Shown: positions 34,768 through 43,641, counted from the stretch's first letter. The stretch: 64,000 nucleotides of DNA from an uncultured Azospirillum sp. (GCF_946480385.1 NZ_CAMLJP010000002.1:62001-126000); one strand, 5' to 3'. The notes: generated by a model not told the origin, from the sequence alone. Numbers and translations: made by a program.

Positions 34768-35334
34768 TTACGGCTGCATCAGCACCGACTTGGTCGGGTA
34801 ATCGGACGCCCAAGTCGCCGGCAGGGGCGCTACGAACACATTCTCGGTCCGGGTCCGGGTGATCTTCCAGGTGCCGTCCTGCTCCTTGCGGAAGCCGTTG
34901 TTCAAGCGCGAGGAGCGCAGCAGCGCCTTGCCGTCGGAGAACAGCCAGGGCTGCATGTGGACCCACTGCCCGTCCGCCGTCCGCCCATCCTCGTGAACAT
35001 GGATCTGCTCCGAGGTGAGGTAATGGCAGTTGAGGATCAGCGCCGGGTCCTGCCGGCTGCCCCAGAAGTTCCGGAAATGCCCGCGCAGCGCTTCCTTGCC
35101 TTCGACGCGACCGAACTGGTTCGTGTAATATTCCCCGACCCCTTCCCACACCGCGTCCTCGCTGTACAACTGAAGGATCAGCTCAATGCGGGCCAGATCG
35201 TCGGCAACGCCGAATTCGGGATTGGGCGTGTCGCACAGGAACATGTAGCGGGCCTGCAGCCGGCGGATATCGGCTTCGGCCTCCAGAACCTCGATCCGCC
35301 GGACGAGGGCCGCAACATCGGTTGAGTTGGTCAT
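34768..35334 (-). CDS. iacI: SnoaL/NTF2-like protein, IacI type
   Basis: 188 residues with the SnoaL_4/ring-hydroxylating-dioxygenase-beta-like cone fold: VLEAEADIRRLQARYMFLCD at the N-terminus, then LQLYSEDAVWEG and EALRGHFRNFW. In described iac clusters IacI is a small NTF2-like protein of unsettled function that aids indole-acetate turnover. It is divergent from iacHABCDEFG across a 571-bp regulatory region. Identification rests on fold plus cluster context. Confidence 0.78.
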   Translation of the reverse strand: MTNSTDVAALVRRIEVLEAEADIRRLQARYMFLCDTPNPEFGVADDLARIELILQLYSEDAVWEGVGEYYTNQFGRVEGKEALRGHFRNFWGSRQDPALILNCHYLTSEQIHVHEDGRTADGQWVHMQPWLFSDGKALLRSSRLNNGFRKEQDGTWKITRTRTENVFVAPLPATWASDYPTKSVLMQP

Positions 35335-35483
35335 CGCTCTGGGTCTCGCTTGATTTTCGGGAAGGGGAACGGGTCGCGGCGGCCGGACGGACAACGGCCG
35401 ATGGCCTACCAGGGGCATACGGCCCATCGGGATCCGCAAAACACGATCTTCGAAACACGGTAGCGGCACCCCCTCCACCGTCA

Positions 35484-35502
35484 AGCGGTAATATTCACGT
35501 AA
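35484..35502 (+). promoter_or_regulatory. Operator-like motif, site 3 of 4
   Basis: AAGCGGTAATATTCACGTA matches the consensus except at the first positions of the left block. It lies about 150 bp upstream of the iacI start. Confidence 0.5.
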
Positions 35503-35803
35503 TTTTAGTTCCGACCGAAGCCGTCGGAGCGGAAATCCCTGCCCTTCCACGGCTTTCCGCTCCGACAGGCCGGTTCCCAGCCCGCGCAAAGTACTTTTGC
35601 AGAAAATGGGAGAATTTTACGTCATCAATCATGTTATCGTGATGTTCAGCTTTAAGACAGTCCGCAAGCTGGACGATCTTTAAAAACCGTCACTCCCGCC
35701 TCCGCGGGGATGGCGGCCATTCGTCTTGGACGGTCAGCAACCACCTGAAAACAAAAGACTATTTTCGATGTCCCCACAAAATTTCGATTGACCGTGCGCC
35801 GAT

Positions 35804-35823
35804 TTACGGTAATTTTCACGTAA
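35804..35823 (+). promoter_or_regulatory. Operator-like motif, site 4 of 4
   Basis: TTACGGTAATTTTCACGTAA is the most symmetrical copy: TTACG and CGTAA form outer inverted arms. It ends 82 bp before the iacH ATG and overlaps a potential -10 element. Confidence 0.55.
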
Positions 35824-35905
35824 CAACCGACGCCGGAAGCCACCGAAGCCGACGCTCCCTCCCCTTCATCCGGCCCTCTATCTGGCCCTCTATCCGGACG
35901 ACACC

Positions 35906-37108
35906 ATGGCAAAGCCACGCAACAATCATGGGGCGATCTTCACGGATCTGCTGGAGCTTGGCGCTCCCGACGGCCTGACGGTCGCGGTGAAGGACTGCCT
36001 GGACATCGCCGGCTCTCCGACCCGTTGCGGATCGGCGGCATTCGACCACGCCCCGGCGGCCTCCCGCCATGCGGCGGTGGTGGAGGCGCTGCTGGCGGCG
36101 GGCTGCCGGATCGCCGGCAAGACGACCATGCACGAGCTGGCCTATGGCATGACCGGCATCAATGCCCGCTTCGGCACCCCAGTCAATCCCGGCTGGTCCG
36201 ACCTGATCCCGGGCGGTTCCTCGTCCGGCTCGGCGGTGGCGGTCGCCGCCGGGCTGGTGGATTTCGCGGTCGGCACCGACACCGGCGGCTCTGTCCGCCA
36301 GCCGGCAGCCTGCTGCGGGGTGTTCGGCATGAAGCCGACCTTCGGCCGCATCGACCGCCGGGGTGCCAGCCCCGCCGACAGCTCGCTCGACTGCATCGGT
36401 CCGCTGGCGCGCAGCATCGACATGCTGGAACGCGCGATGGCCGCGATGGATCCGAGCTTCATTCCGGCAAAGAGCCTCGACCGCCCGCCCCGGCTCGCCC
36501 TGCTCCGCCACCCTGATGGTGCCGAAGCGGATCGCGACTGGGCCGCCCTCCTGCCCGTGTCCGCCACCACCATTCCCTGGGTGGAGTTGCCTCTGCTCGA
36601 TGATGCCTTCCAGGCCGGCATGACCGTCATCGCCCGCGAAACCCACCGGGCGTTCGGCCATCTCCTGTCCAGACCGGAGGCGCTGGGCGACGACGTGCGC
36701 GCCCGCCTGGATGCCGCCGGACGGGTCACCGACGAGGAAATGGCAAGGGCCGAAGATGTCAGGACGCGCTTCACCGCCGAGTTGGACGCGCTGCTGGCCG
36801 ACTTCGACGCCCTCGTCACCCCCGCCCTGCCAATGCCGCCGCCCAGCCTCGACGCGGCACGCGATCCCAAGGCCGTGCTGCCGCTGACCCGCTTCCTGCG
36901 TCCCTTCAACCTCTCCGGACATCCGGCGATCGTCCTGCCGACCATCGATGCGCGCGGCCTGCCGCGCGGCATCCAGATCATCGGCCGTAAATTCGAAGAC
37001 CCCCAGCTCTGCGCCATTGCGGCCTGGCTCTGCATGGCCGAACCGAACTTCCAGGCGAAGGACCAGTCCCATGACTCCACGCAACGCGTCGGCCGCGACG
37101 GCGCTTGA
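35906..37108 (+). CDS. iacH: Amidase-signature hydrolase, IacH type
   Basis: 400 residues. The amidase-signature triad is present: Lys in VAVKDCLD, the cis-Ser in the GGSSSGSA loop and the nucleophile Ser in DTGGSVRQPA. First gene of the iac run; its 3' end overlaps iacA by 38 bp. In iac pathways an amidase acts on a ring-opened or lactam intermediate on the way from oxidised indole-acetate to catechol; the exact step is from the literature and not visible here. Confidence 0.85.
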   Translation: MAKPRNNHGAIFTDLLELGAPDGLTVAVKDCLDIAGSPTRCGSAAFDHAPAASRHAAVVEALLAAGCRIAGKTTMHELAYGMTGINARFGTPVNPGWSDLIPGGSSSGSAVAVAAGLVDFAVGTDTGGSVRQPAACCGVFGMKPTFGRIDRRGASPADSSLDCIGPLARSIDMLERAMAAMDPSFIPAKSLDRPPRLALLRHPDGAEADRDWAALLPVSATTIPWVELPLLDDAFQAGMTVIARETHRAFGHLLSRPEALGDDVRARLDAAGRVTDEEMARAEDVRTRFTAELDALLADFDALVTPALPMPPPSLDAARDPKAVLPLTRFLRPFNLSGHPAIVLPTIDARGLPRGIQIIGRKFEDPQLCAIAAWLCMAEPNFQAKDQSHDSTQRVGRDGA

Positions 37109-38207
37109 AACCCTGAAGGCGGACATCCGCGCGCGGCGCGACGAGTTCCACAAGCTCCGCCACATTCCCATCGACATCGTGCGCAACTTCCAGGAGGCCG
37201 GCGTCTACCGCGCGTTCGTCCCGACCCGCTTCGGCGGCGACGGCTGCTCCCCAGCGGAATTCTGCCGGCTGGTCGAGGAGATCTCGACCGCCGACGCCTC
37301 GGCCGGCTGGGTCGCCAGCTTCGGCGTCTCCGCCACCTATCTGGCAGCGCTGCCGACCGAAACTTACGCCAGCATCTATGGCGCCGATCCCGACACCGTC
37401 TTCGCCGGCGGGATGTATCCGCCTCAGCCGACGCGCAAGGTCGCGGGCGGGCTGGAGTTCTCCGGCCGCTGGCCCTGGTGCTCGGGCGTGATGGGCGCGT
37501 CGATCGTCGGCGGCGGGATCAAGGTGGACGGAGAGTCCAGCGCCCTCCTGCGCACCGCCGTCATGCCGCGCGACAAGGTCACGGTGCATGAGACCTGGGA
37601 CACCATCGGTCTGCGCGCCACCGGCAGCCACGACGTGTCCGTCGAGAACATCGTGGTGCCGGAGGAATGGACCTTCATCCGCGGCGGCAAGCCGTCGATG
37701 GACGACGCGATCTTCCGTTATCCCGCCATGGCGCTCGCATCCCAGGTCCTGGCCGTGGTGGCGCTGGGCACGGCACGGGCGGCCATCGACTGGGTGCGCC
37801 AGGACGCGCTCCGCCGCAACTCGATCACCGGCGCGCCCAGCCCGGCGGCGCGCGGCTACGTCCAGATGGGCGTTGCCCAGGCCGAAGGCCTCCTGCTCGG
37901 CGCTCGGGCAGCCTTCTACGACACCATCGAACAGGCCTGGGATCTGATGCTGACCAAGGGTGAGGTCGACCGGCCGATGCAGATCCGTCTGCGGCAGGTC
38001 GCCTCCAAGGCGGCGCAGGACGGGGCCGAGGCTGCGCGCATCGCCTTCGTGCTGGGCGGGTCGGATTCGATGAACAGCAGCCACCCGCTGGGGCGCTGCA
38101 TGATCGACGCCGCCTGCGTGGCGCAGCACGCCTTCATCGGTGCCGGAAGCTGGCAGATGGCCGGCGCCGCACTGCTCGACCAGCCGGCGGCCCCCGGCTT
38201 CCCGTGA
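37071..38207 (+). CDS. iacA: Indole-3-acetate monooxygenase, acyl-CoA-dehydrogenase-like flavoprotein (IacA)
   Basis: 378 residues from the ATG at 37071. The fold is that of class D flavin monooxygenases related to acyl-CoA dehydrogenases (PTRFGGDGCSPAEFCRLVEEIS, FSGRWPWCSGVMGAS, TWDTIGLRATGSHDVSVENIVVP). IacA uses reduced flavin, supplied by IacG, to oxidise the indole ring of indole-acetate at the start of the pathway. Identification is supported by the full set of iac neighbours. Confidence 0.88.
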   Translation: MTPRNASAATALETLKADIRARRDEFHKLRHIPIDIVRNFQEAGVYRAFVPTRFGGDGCSPAEFCRLVEEISTADASAGWVASFGVSATYLAALPTETYASIYGADPDTVFAGGMYPPQPTRKVAGGLEFSGRWPWCSGVMGASIVGGGIKVDGESSALLRTAVMPRDKVTVHETWDTIGLRATGSHDVSVENIVVPEEWTFIRGGKPSMDDAIFRYPAMALASQVLAVVALGTARAAIDWVRQDALRRNSITGAPSPAARGYVQMGVAQAEGLLLGARAAFYDTIEQAWDLMLTKGEVDRPMQIRLRQVASKAAQDGAEAARIAFVLGGSDSMNSSHPLGRCMIDAACVAQHAFIGAGSWQMAGAALLDQPAAPGFP

Positions 38208-38261
38208 CCCGGCAATCGTGATCCAGCGGCCAAACCGAAAACAGAACAGGGAACCGACGCG

Positions 38262-38627
38262 ATGAGCGAGAAGAAGCCGATCCGCACCCTGCTGTGCATC
38301 GCCGTGCAGCAGAATTTCTTCGACCTTCCCTTTGACCAGATCGGCATGGTCTGGGCGGGAATGAAGCAGTTCCTGGCCACCGTGCACAAGATGCCGGGCG
38401 TGACCGTGCTGGGCACCATCGACGACGACGAGACGATGGTCGGCACCTCGCCCAACGGGTTCCCCTGGACCTGCTACGTGCTGGCCGACTTCCCCGACCG
38501 GGAAGCGGTGGTGGCCGCCTGCAACCTGTTCCGCACCATCGAGGTCGGCGACCAGGGACACCGCCTGTGGCGCTACCAGCGCATCGAGGCGCGCATGGGC
38601 CGGCCGCTGCCGACGCCCGAACTCTGA
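38262..38627 (+). CDS. iacB: IacB-like small protein
   Basis: 121 residues with no catalytic motif that I recognise. Features: LLCIAVQQNFFDLPFDQIGMVW, a DDDET segment and TCYVLADFPDREAVVAACN. Its place between iacA and the Rieske gene is that of iacB in characterised clusters; the function there is uncertain. Named on synteny. Confidence 0.7.
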   Translation: MSEKKPIRTLLCIAVQQNFFDLPFDQIGMVWAGMKQFLATVHKMPGVTVLGTIDDDETMVGTSPNGFPWTCYVLADFPDREAVVAACNLFRTIEVGDQGHRLWRYQRIEARMGRPLPTPEL

Positions 38628-38654
38628 GTTCCCGGCTAACCCAAAGGAGAAACC

Positions 38655-39947
38655 ATGTCTCTCGACCATAGCCCGGTTCACCATGGCCCGGCCCACCACA
38701 GTTCGGGACGCCCGGAAGACCTTGTTGAGCATGACCGGGTCCAGACGCCGCTGTACGAGGATGCCGCCCTCTTCGAGCAGGAGATGGAGAAGATCTTCGC
38801 CCACACCTGGGTGTTCGTCGCCCATGGTTCGGAAGTGCCGGAGAAGGGATCCTTCATCCTGTCCTGGGTCGGCCAGCAGCCGGTCATCGTGGTGCGCGAC
38901 CGCAAGGGCGACATCAACGTTCTGGTGAACCGCTGCCGCCACCGCGCCGCCACGGTATGCGAGGTGAAGAAGGGCAAGACCTCCTCCTTCCAGTGCCCGT
39001 ACCATGGCTGGGGCTACGGCCTCGACGGCTCGCTGCGCGGCGTCCCCTACCCCGAGCAGTATGGCAAGGACTTCGACAAGTCGACTCTGGGGATGAAGGC
39101 GCTGCGCGTCGAAACCTACCAGAACATGATCTTCGCCACGCTGGACGACGGCATCGAGCCGCTGGTCGATTTCCTCGGTCCGGCGAAGAAGTGGATCGAC
39201 CTGTTCATGAAGCAGGGCGGCGGCTATCCGGTCAAGGTGCTGGGCGAACATCAGTTCACCGTGCCGATGAACTGGAAAATCCAGCTGGAGAACACCACCG
39301 ACGCCTACCACTTCCCGGTCGTCCACAAGTCCTTCATCCAGAGCCTGGACAAGGAGGCCGAGGCCACCTTCAACTTCTTCGACAAGGCGGGCTTCGTCGA
39401 GGATCTCGGCAACGGCCATTCGGTCGCCGTCATGATCCCCGAACTGATCGACCTCGACGAGAATCTCGACGCCCCGATCCCAGAGCGGTTCGAGGAGCTG
39501 GCCCAGGCGCTGCGCGACGAGGGCTTCGACGATCATCGCGTGCGCAAGATCGTGCGTGCCACCGGCGGCGCCGGCTTCAACCTGAACCTGTTCCCGAACG
39601 TGTCGCTGTCGCTGGCCTTCTTCCGCGTCCTGCGGCCGGTCGGCGTCAAGGAGACCGCCATCCGCCATGTCTGCCTCGGCATGGACGGCGGGCCGGCCGC
39701 CGCCAACCGGATGCGCATCCGCCTGCAGGAACATTTCCAGGGCCCGATGGGCTTCGGCACCCCCGATGACGCCGAAGTGTGGGAGCGCGTCCAGCGCGGC
39801 ACGCTGGGCGGCAAGGATCTGCCGATCCTGGTGAACCGCGGCCTCGTCGACGAGGTGCCGGGCGTCGATGGTCCGCGTGGCCATCTCAGCGCCGAAACCG
39901 GCATGCGCGCCTCCTATCAGATGTGGAAGAGGATGATGGCCCAATGA
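38655..39947 (+). CDS. iacC: Rieske oxygenase large subunit, IacC
   Basis: 430 residues. The Rieske [2Fe-2S] ligands are in NRCRHRAATVC (CxH) and FQCPYHGWGYG (Cx2H). The mononuclear Fe site is in the NTTDAYHFPVVH region (D, H, H). It is the alpha subunit of the terminal oxygenase which, with IacD and reductase IacF, forms catechol at the end of the iac pathway. Its stop overlaps the iacD start (ATGA). Confidence 0.88.
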   Translation: MSLDHSPVHHGPAHHSSGRPEDLVEHDRVQTPLYEDAALFEQEMEKIFAHTWVFVAHGSEVPEKGSFILSWVGQQPVIVVRDRKGDINVLVNRCRHRAATVCEVKKGKTSSFQCPYHGWGYGLDGSLRGVPYPEQYGKDFDKSTLGMKALRVETYQNMIFATLDDGIEPLVDFLGPAKKWIDLFMKQGGGYPVKVLGEHQFTVPMNWKIQLENTTDAYHFPVVHKSFIQSLDKEAEATFNFFDKAGFVEDLGNGHSVAVMIPELIDLDENLDAPIPERFEELAQALRDEGFDDHRVRKIVRATGGAGFNLNLFPNVSLSLAFFRVLRPVGVKETAIRHVCLGMDGGPAAANRMRIRLQEHFQGPMGFGTPDDAEVWERVQRGTLGGKDLPILVNRGLVDEVPGVDGPRGHLSAETGMRASYQMWKRMMAQ

Positions 39948-40438
39948 ACGGGATCACGACGATCGACAGGGATATCGACCTGCAAGGGCTGACCGCCTTC
40001 GTCTGGCGGGAAGCCGATATTCTCGACCGCTGCGACTATGATGCCTGGCTGGCGCTGTGGACCGACGACGGCCATTACATCGTTCCGATCGGCAAGGGCG
40101 AGAACTACGAGGATCAGGTCAACGTCTGCTATGACGATGCCAAGATGCGCCGGATGCGCATCGAGCGTTTCCAGCAGGGCTTCTCGATCTCCTCGGCGCC
40201 GCCGGCCGACACGGTGCGCACCGTCTCGCGCTTCGTGCTTCAGGGCACGGCCGGGGACGAAATCGTCCTGCGCTGCGCCGAGCATGTGGTGGAGAACAAG
40301 TTCGGCCGCCAGCGGATCTATGCGGCGAACCTGACCTACACGCTGGTGCGCACCGATGACGGCCTGCGGATCCGCAACAAGGTGGCGCGGCTGCTAAATT
40401 CGGACGGGGAGCTGACGGCGTTCAGCTATCTGTTCTGA
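39944..40438 (+). CDS. iacD: Rieske oxygenase small subunit, IacD
   Basis: 164 residues; start at 39944 overlaps the iacC stop. The NTF2-like beta-subunit fold is recognisable in LTAFVWREADILDRCDYDAWLALWTDDGHYIVPIG and the C-terminal RIRNKVARLLNSDGEL. It stabilises the alpha3beta3 oxygenase. Its stop shares one base with the iacE start. Confidence 0.87.
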   Translation: MNGITTIDRDIDLQGLTAFVWREADILDRCDYDAWLALWTDDGHYIVPIGKGENYEDQVNVCYDDAKMRRMRIERFQQGFSISSAPPADTVRTVSRFVLQGTAGDEIVLRCAEHVVENKFGRQRIYAANLTYTLVRTDDGLRIRNKVARLLNSDGELTAFSYLF

Positions 40439-41199
40439 TGGCGGCCCCGGCTCCCGGCACTTGCCAAACGGCAGTCGTCACCGGCGGCGCCAGCGGCCTG
40501 GGCGCGCTCACCGCCCGCGCCCTGCACCGGGCGGGCTTCCGCGTCGTCGTCACCGACCTCGCCGACGACGCCGCCGAGGATCTGGCCCGCGACCTCGACC
40601 TCTCCGGCGAAACCGCGGCGGCCGGCACGCTCGACGTGTCGAAGCCCGAGGATTTCCAGCGAATCCTCGACAGCTGCGTCGAGCGCTGGGGCTCGGTCGA
40701 GGTGATCGTCAACAACGCCGCCCGCACAGCGGTCAAGCCGGTGCTGGAGATCGGCGTCGACGAGTTCAACGCGGTGATGGCGACCAATGCCGGCGGCACC
40801 TTCGCCGGCTGCCAGATCTTCGGCCGCCATTTCAAGCAGCGCGGCTATGGCCGCATCGTCAACATGGCGTCGCTGGCCGGGCAGAATGGCGGGACCGCCA
40901 CGGGGGCGCATTACGCCGCCTCCAAAGGGGCGATCCTGACGCTGACCAAGATCTTCGCCCGCGATCTCGCCCCCTTCGGCGTCACCTGCAACGCCATCGC
41001 TCCGGGTCCGATGGACACGCCGATGGTCCGCTCCGTGCTGACGCCGGAGCGGCTGCCTGCGGCGCTGGCGGCGATCCCGGTCGGCCAGCTCGGCGACCCC
41101 CACTTCGTCGCCGACCTCGTCACCCTGCTGGCCAAGCCTGACTCCGGCTTCGTCACCGGGGCCTGCTGGGACGTCAACGGAGGGATTTACATGCGATGA
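40438..41199 (+). CDS. iacE: Short-chain dehydrogenase/reductase, IacE
   Basis: 253 residues. Classical SDR: cofactor motif TGGASGLG near residue 16, NNAA at the end of strand 4, catalytic Ser in NMASLAG and YAASK. In characterised clusters IacE acts with IacA on hydroxylated indole-acetate to give a dioxindole-type product. It overlaps both neighbours. Confidence 0.87.
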   Translation: MAAPAPGTCQTAVVTGGASGLGALTARALHRAGFRVVVTDLADDAAEDLARDLDLSGETAAAGTLDVSKPEDFQRILDSCVERWGSVEVIVNNAARTAVKPVLEIGVDEFNAVMATNAGGTFAGCQIFGRHFKQRGYGRIVNMASLAGQNGGTATGAHYAASKGAILTLTKIFARDLAPFGVTCNAIAPGPMDTPMVRSVLTPERLPAALAAIPVGQLGDPHFVADLVTLLAKPDSGFVTGACWDVNGGIYMR

Positions 41200-42176
41200 G
41201 CGATGACACCGACAGCCAGTCCCGCCTCCTGACCGTCATCGAACGGATCGAGGAGCCGGGCGACATCCTGCGGGTCAGGCTGGCGGCGCCCGACGGCGCC
41301 GCCCTGCCGGCCTTCACCGCGGGCGCACACATCGACATCCGTCTGACCGATGGCGATACCGCTTTGTGGCGGCAATATTCGCTCTGCTCGGACCCCACCC
41401 ATGCCCACCATTACGAGATCGGCGTCCTGCGCGATCCCAACAGCCGTGGCGGTTCCGCCGCCTTTCATCGCCTTGCGGTGCTGGGCGACAGCTTCACCGT
41501 CGAAGGCCCGCGCAACCATTTCGAGCTGGCGGAGGATGCCCGCCACACCGTCCTGTTCGGTGGCGGCATCGGCATCACGCCGATGCTGGCGATGGCTTGG
41601 CGGCTGCACGCCCTGAACCGGGACTTCACGCTGCATTACTGCACCCGGTCGAAGCAGGCCACCGCCTTCCGCGACACCATCGCCGCGGCCCCCTGGGGAC
41701 ACCGGGTGGTGTTCCATCACGACGATCTGCCGCCGGCGCAGCGTCTCGACCCCGCCCGCGACCTGCCGGCGCCGGACGCCGGGACCCACCTCTACGTCTG
41801 CGGCCCCCAGGGCTTCATGGACTGGGTGATCGGCGCCGCAAAGACCGCGGGTCATGCTCCGGCCAACATCCACCGGGAATATTTCTCGGCCCAGGTCGAC
41901 AGCACCGGCGAGGGCTTCGAGGTGACGGCCAGCCGGTCCGGCGTGACCGTGACCGTCGGGCGCGACGACACCATCGCCAAGGCGCTTGCCCGCGCCGGAA
42001 TCTCCATCCCGGTGAAGTGCGAGGAGGGCGTCTGCGGCACCTGCGTGACCGACGTGCTCGACGGCACCCCCGATCACCGCGACCAGTTCCTGACCGAAGA
42101 AGAGCGCGCCGAGGGCAGCATGATCTGCGTCTGCTGCTCGCGCGCCCGATCGAAATCCCTCGTTCTCGACATCTGA
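41196..42176 (+). CDS. iacF: Oxygenase reductase with C-terminal [2Fe-2S] ferredoxin, IacF
   Basis: 326 residues. Order: flavin-binding barrel (LWRQYSLCSDP as the RxYS motif), NAD-binding domain (FGGGIGITPMLAMAWRL), then a plant-type ferredoxin domain with CEEGVCGTCVTDVL and a distal Cys in CVCCSRA. It is a phthalate-dioxygenase-reductase-like electron donor, presumably for IacCD. Confidence 0.88.
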   Translation: MSDDTDSQSRLLTVIERIEEPGDILRVRLAAPDGAALPAFTAGAHIDIRLTDGDTALWRQYSLCSDPTHAHHYEIGVLRDPNSRGGSAAFHRLAVLGDSFTVEGPRNHFELAEDARHTVLFGGGIGITPMLAMAWRLHALNRDFTLHYCTRSKQATAFRDTIAAAPWGHRVVFHHDDLPPAQRLDPARDLPAPDAGTHLYVCGPQGFMDWVIGAAKTAGHAPANIHREYFSAQVDSTGEGFEVTASRSGVTVTVGRDDTIAKALARAGISIPVKCEEGVCGTCVTDVLDGTPDHRDQFLTEEERAEGSMICVCCSRARSKSLVLDI

Positions 42177-42187
42177 GAGGAAGCGAC

Positions 42188-42697
42188 ATGTCCGCAACCG
42201 CCGCCCCCCTGCCGCCCGAGACGCTGGCCTTCCGTGACGGCATGAGCCGCCTGGGCGCCGCCGTCAATCTGGTGACCACCGACGGCCCCGCCGGCCGCCA
42301 CGGCCTGACCGTCTCCGCCGTCTGCTCGGTGACCGACACACCGCCGACGCTGCTGGTCTGCATCAACGCCAACGCCTTCGCCCATGACGCCTTCATCGAG
42401 AACGGCGTGCTGTGCGTCAACGTGCTGAACGCCGACCACCAGGAGCTGTCGCGCTCCTTCGCCAGATGGACAGGCGAAGACCGCTTCGCCAGCGGCACCT
42501 GGACCCAGGACGGAACCGGCGCCCCGGTTTTGTCCGGCGCCTCGGCGTCCTTCGATTGCCGGATCGTCGACCATCAGCGCAAGGGCACCCATACGGTGCT
42601 GTTCTGCGAGGTTCAGGCGACGGCGCTGTGCGACGGCTCCGGCGGCGGGCTGATCTGGTTCAACCGGGGCTTCCACACGCTCGGAACGTCGGCTTGA
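42188..42697 (+). CDS. iacG: Flavin reductase, IacG
   Basis: 169 residues of the FMN-binding flavin reductase (HpaC/DIM6-NTAB) family: GAAVNLVTTDGPAGRHGLTVSAVCSVTDTPPTLLVCIN and HTVLFCEV. It should supply reduced flavin to the monooxygenase IacA. Last gene of the iacHABCDEFG run, convergent with iacR (19 bp between stops). Confidence 0.87.
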   Translation: MSATAAPLPPETLAFRDGMSRLGAAVNLVTTDGPAGRHGLTVSAVCSVTDTPPTLLVCINANAFAHDAFIENGVLCVNVLNADHQELSRSFARWTGEDRFASGTWTQDGTGAPVLSGASASFDCRIVDHQRKGTHTVLFCEVQATALCDGSGGGLIWFNRGFHTLGTSA

Positions 42698-42716
42698 ACG
42701 GCGGCGGCTTGCCCGG

Positions 42717-43205
42717 TCAGACCTCGCCCAGCCGGTCGAAGACCTTCTCCAGCAGCCCGTTGAGCGCTGCCATCTCCTCGCTGGAGATGTTGACGAACGA
42801 TGCGGCCAGGATGCCATCGGCCTCGGCCATGGCGAGCTGGCGCATCCGGTCGCCGTGGGGCGTCAGGCCGACCTCCGTCGCCCGCCCGTCGGTGGCCCGC
42901 ACCCGTGTCGTCACCAGCCCGTCGGCGACCATCCTCTGCACGATCTTGGTCGCGGTGTTCAGTTTCAGAACGCTGGCTTCCGCGATTTCCGAAACGCTCT
43001 GATGCTCGTCCTCATAAAGGCACATCAGCACGCGCCAGCGCGGCATGTCGAGGTTCAGCGGCTTCAGCCGCTTTTCCAGCACCTGCACATAGCGGCCGTT
43101 CACCCGCGAAATCCAGTAGAAGGGCCAATCGCGGCGCATGCGCTTCTTGGAGAACGCCTTGTCCCCCGTCTGGACCGTGAGTTGGGGTGAATTGCTGCCG
43201 CTCAT
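42717..43205 (-). CDS. iacR: MarR-family repressor, IacR
   Basis: 162 residues from the ATG at 43205. The winged helix is recognisable in SVSEIAEASVLKLNTATKIVQRMVADGLVTTRVRATDGRATEVGLTP-type sequence (given here in parts: recognition helix KLNTATKIVQRM, wing RATDGRATEVGLT). IacR of Pseudomonas and Acinetobacter is a MarR protein relieved by indole-acetate. It is next to iacG as in those clusters. No strong palindrome was found in its own leader. Confidence 0.83.
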   Translation of the reverse strand: MSGSNSPQLTVQTGDKAFSKKRMRRDWPFYWISRVNGRYVQVLEKRLKPLNLDMPRWRVLMCLYEDEHQSVSEIAEASVLKLNTATKIVQRMVADGLVTTRVRATDGRATEVGLTPHGDRMRQLAMAEADGILAASFVNISSEEMAALNGLLEKVFDRLGEV

Positions 43206-43641
43206 GCTGAGCCCTTCATCCGGCTGCGCTCGACACAACCATGTGGAGATGACGGGTGAATAGCGGAAAAGCTGCCGCATCACAAGACGGTTGGGAGCCG
43301 GGCACGCTGCCGCACGCAAAGTCGGTGTGAAATACCCAGACCCCAATCGGGGCATTTCCGAACAAGCCGATGAAACTCGGCCCGTTCCAGAAAAACAATT
43401 TTGCCGTTTTCGAAAAAATATTCCGAGAAATACAGCGAATATATCTCAAGGATATGGATATAATCCGTACCGCCATCAATCAATGACATGCCTGGATTTG
43501 CGGGCCCCGCGCCCGACGCCATGCCTGCGCTCGGGCCGGACACGGTTTCATGGATCGCGAGCATGCATGGCACGCGCACGGCGGCCGGCCTTGGCCCCAC
43601 CCTTGCCCAAACAAGAAAATCACCCGAACGGAGACAGCTTC
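43206..43641. other. Intergenic region between iacR and the outer-membrane channel
   Basis: 436 bp with no supported gene. The part 43,390-43,475 is A+T-rich and promoter-like, and GGAGA precedes the ATG at 43642. I found no copy of the TTACGG-N6-TCACRTA motif here. A weak CACA-N4-TGTG element lies at 43234-43245, about 30 bp upstream of iacR. Confidence 0.5.

Larger units (their letters stand above)
35335..35905. other. Divergent iacI-iacH regulatory region
   Basis: 571 bp without a supported gene, A+T-richer than its neighbours. It holds two copies of the TTACGG-N6-TCACRTA motif (35484 and 35804), one dispersed palindrome-like unit (35689-35716) and a possible promoter for iacH (TTGACC at 35788-35793, TAATTT at 35810-35815). 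Confidence 0.6.

Noticed and set aside
35586..35600. GCAAA-GTACT-TTTGC palindrome in the iacI-iacH region
   Set aside because: Symmetrical but single-copy and not placed at either promoter; chance in AT-rich sequence is plausible.
36978..39944. A 988-codon open frame on the minus strand opposite iacA-iacC
   Set aside because: It is a product of high-GC codon bias opposite well-recognised genes; its translation is low-complexity and has no family motifs.
38655..40438. Reading iacCD as a second anthranilate or benzoate dioxygenase
   Set aside because: Gene order with amidase, IacA-type monooxygenase, SDR, flavin reductase and MarR regulator fits the iac cluster far better; no separate ferredoxin gene is present.
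43234..43245. CACA-N4-TGTG element before iacR as a MarR operator
   Set aside because: Arms of 4 bp are too short to claim, and no second copy exists near iacH.
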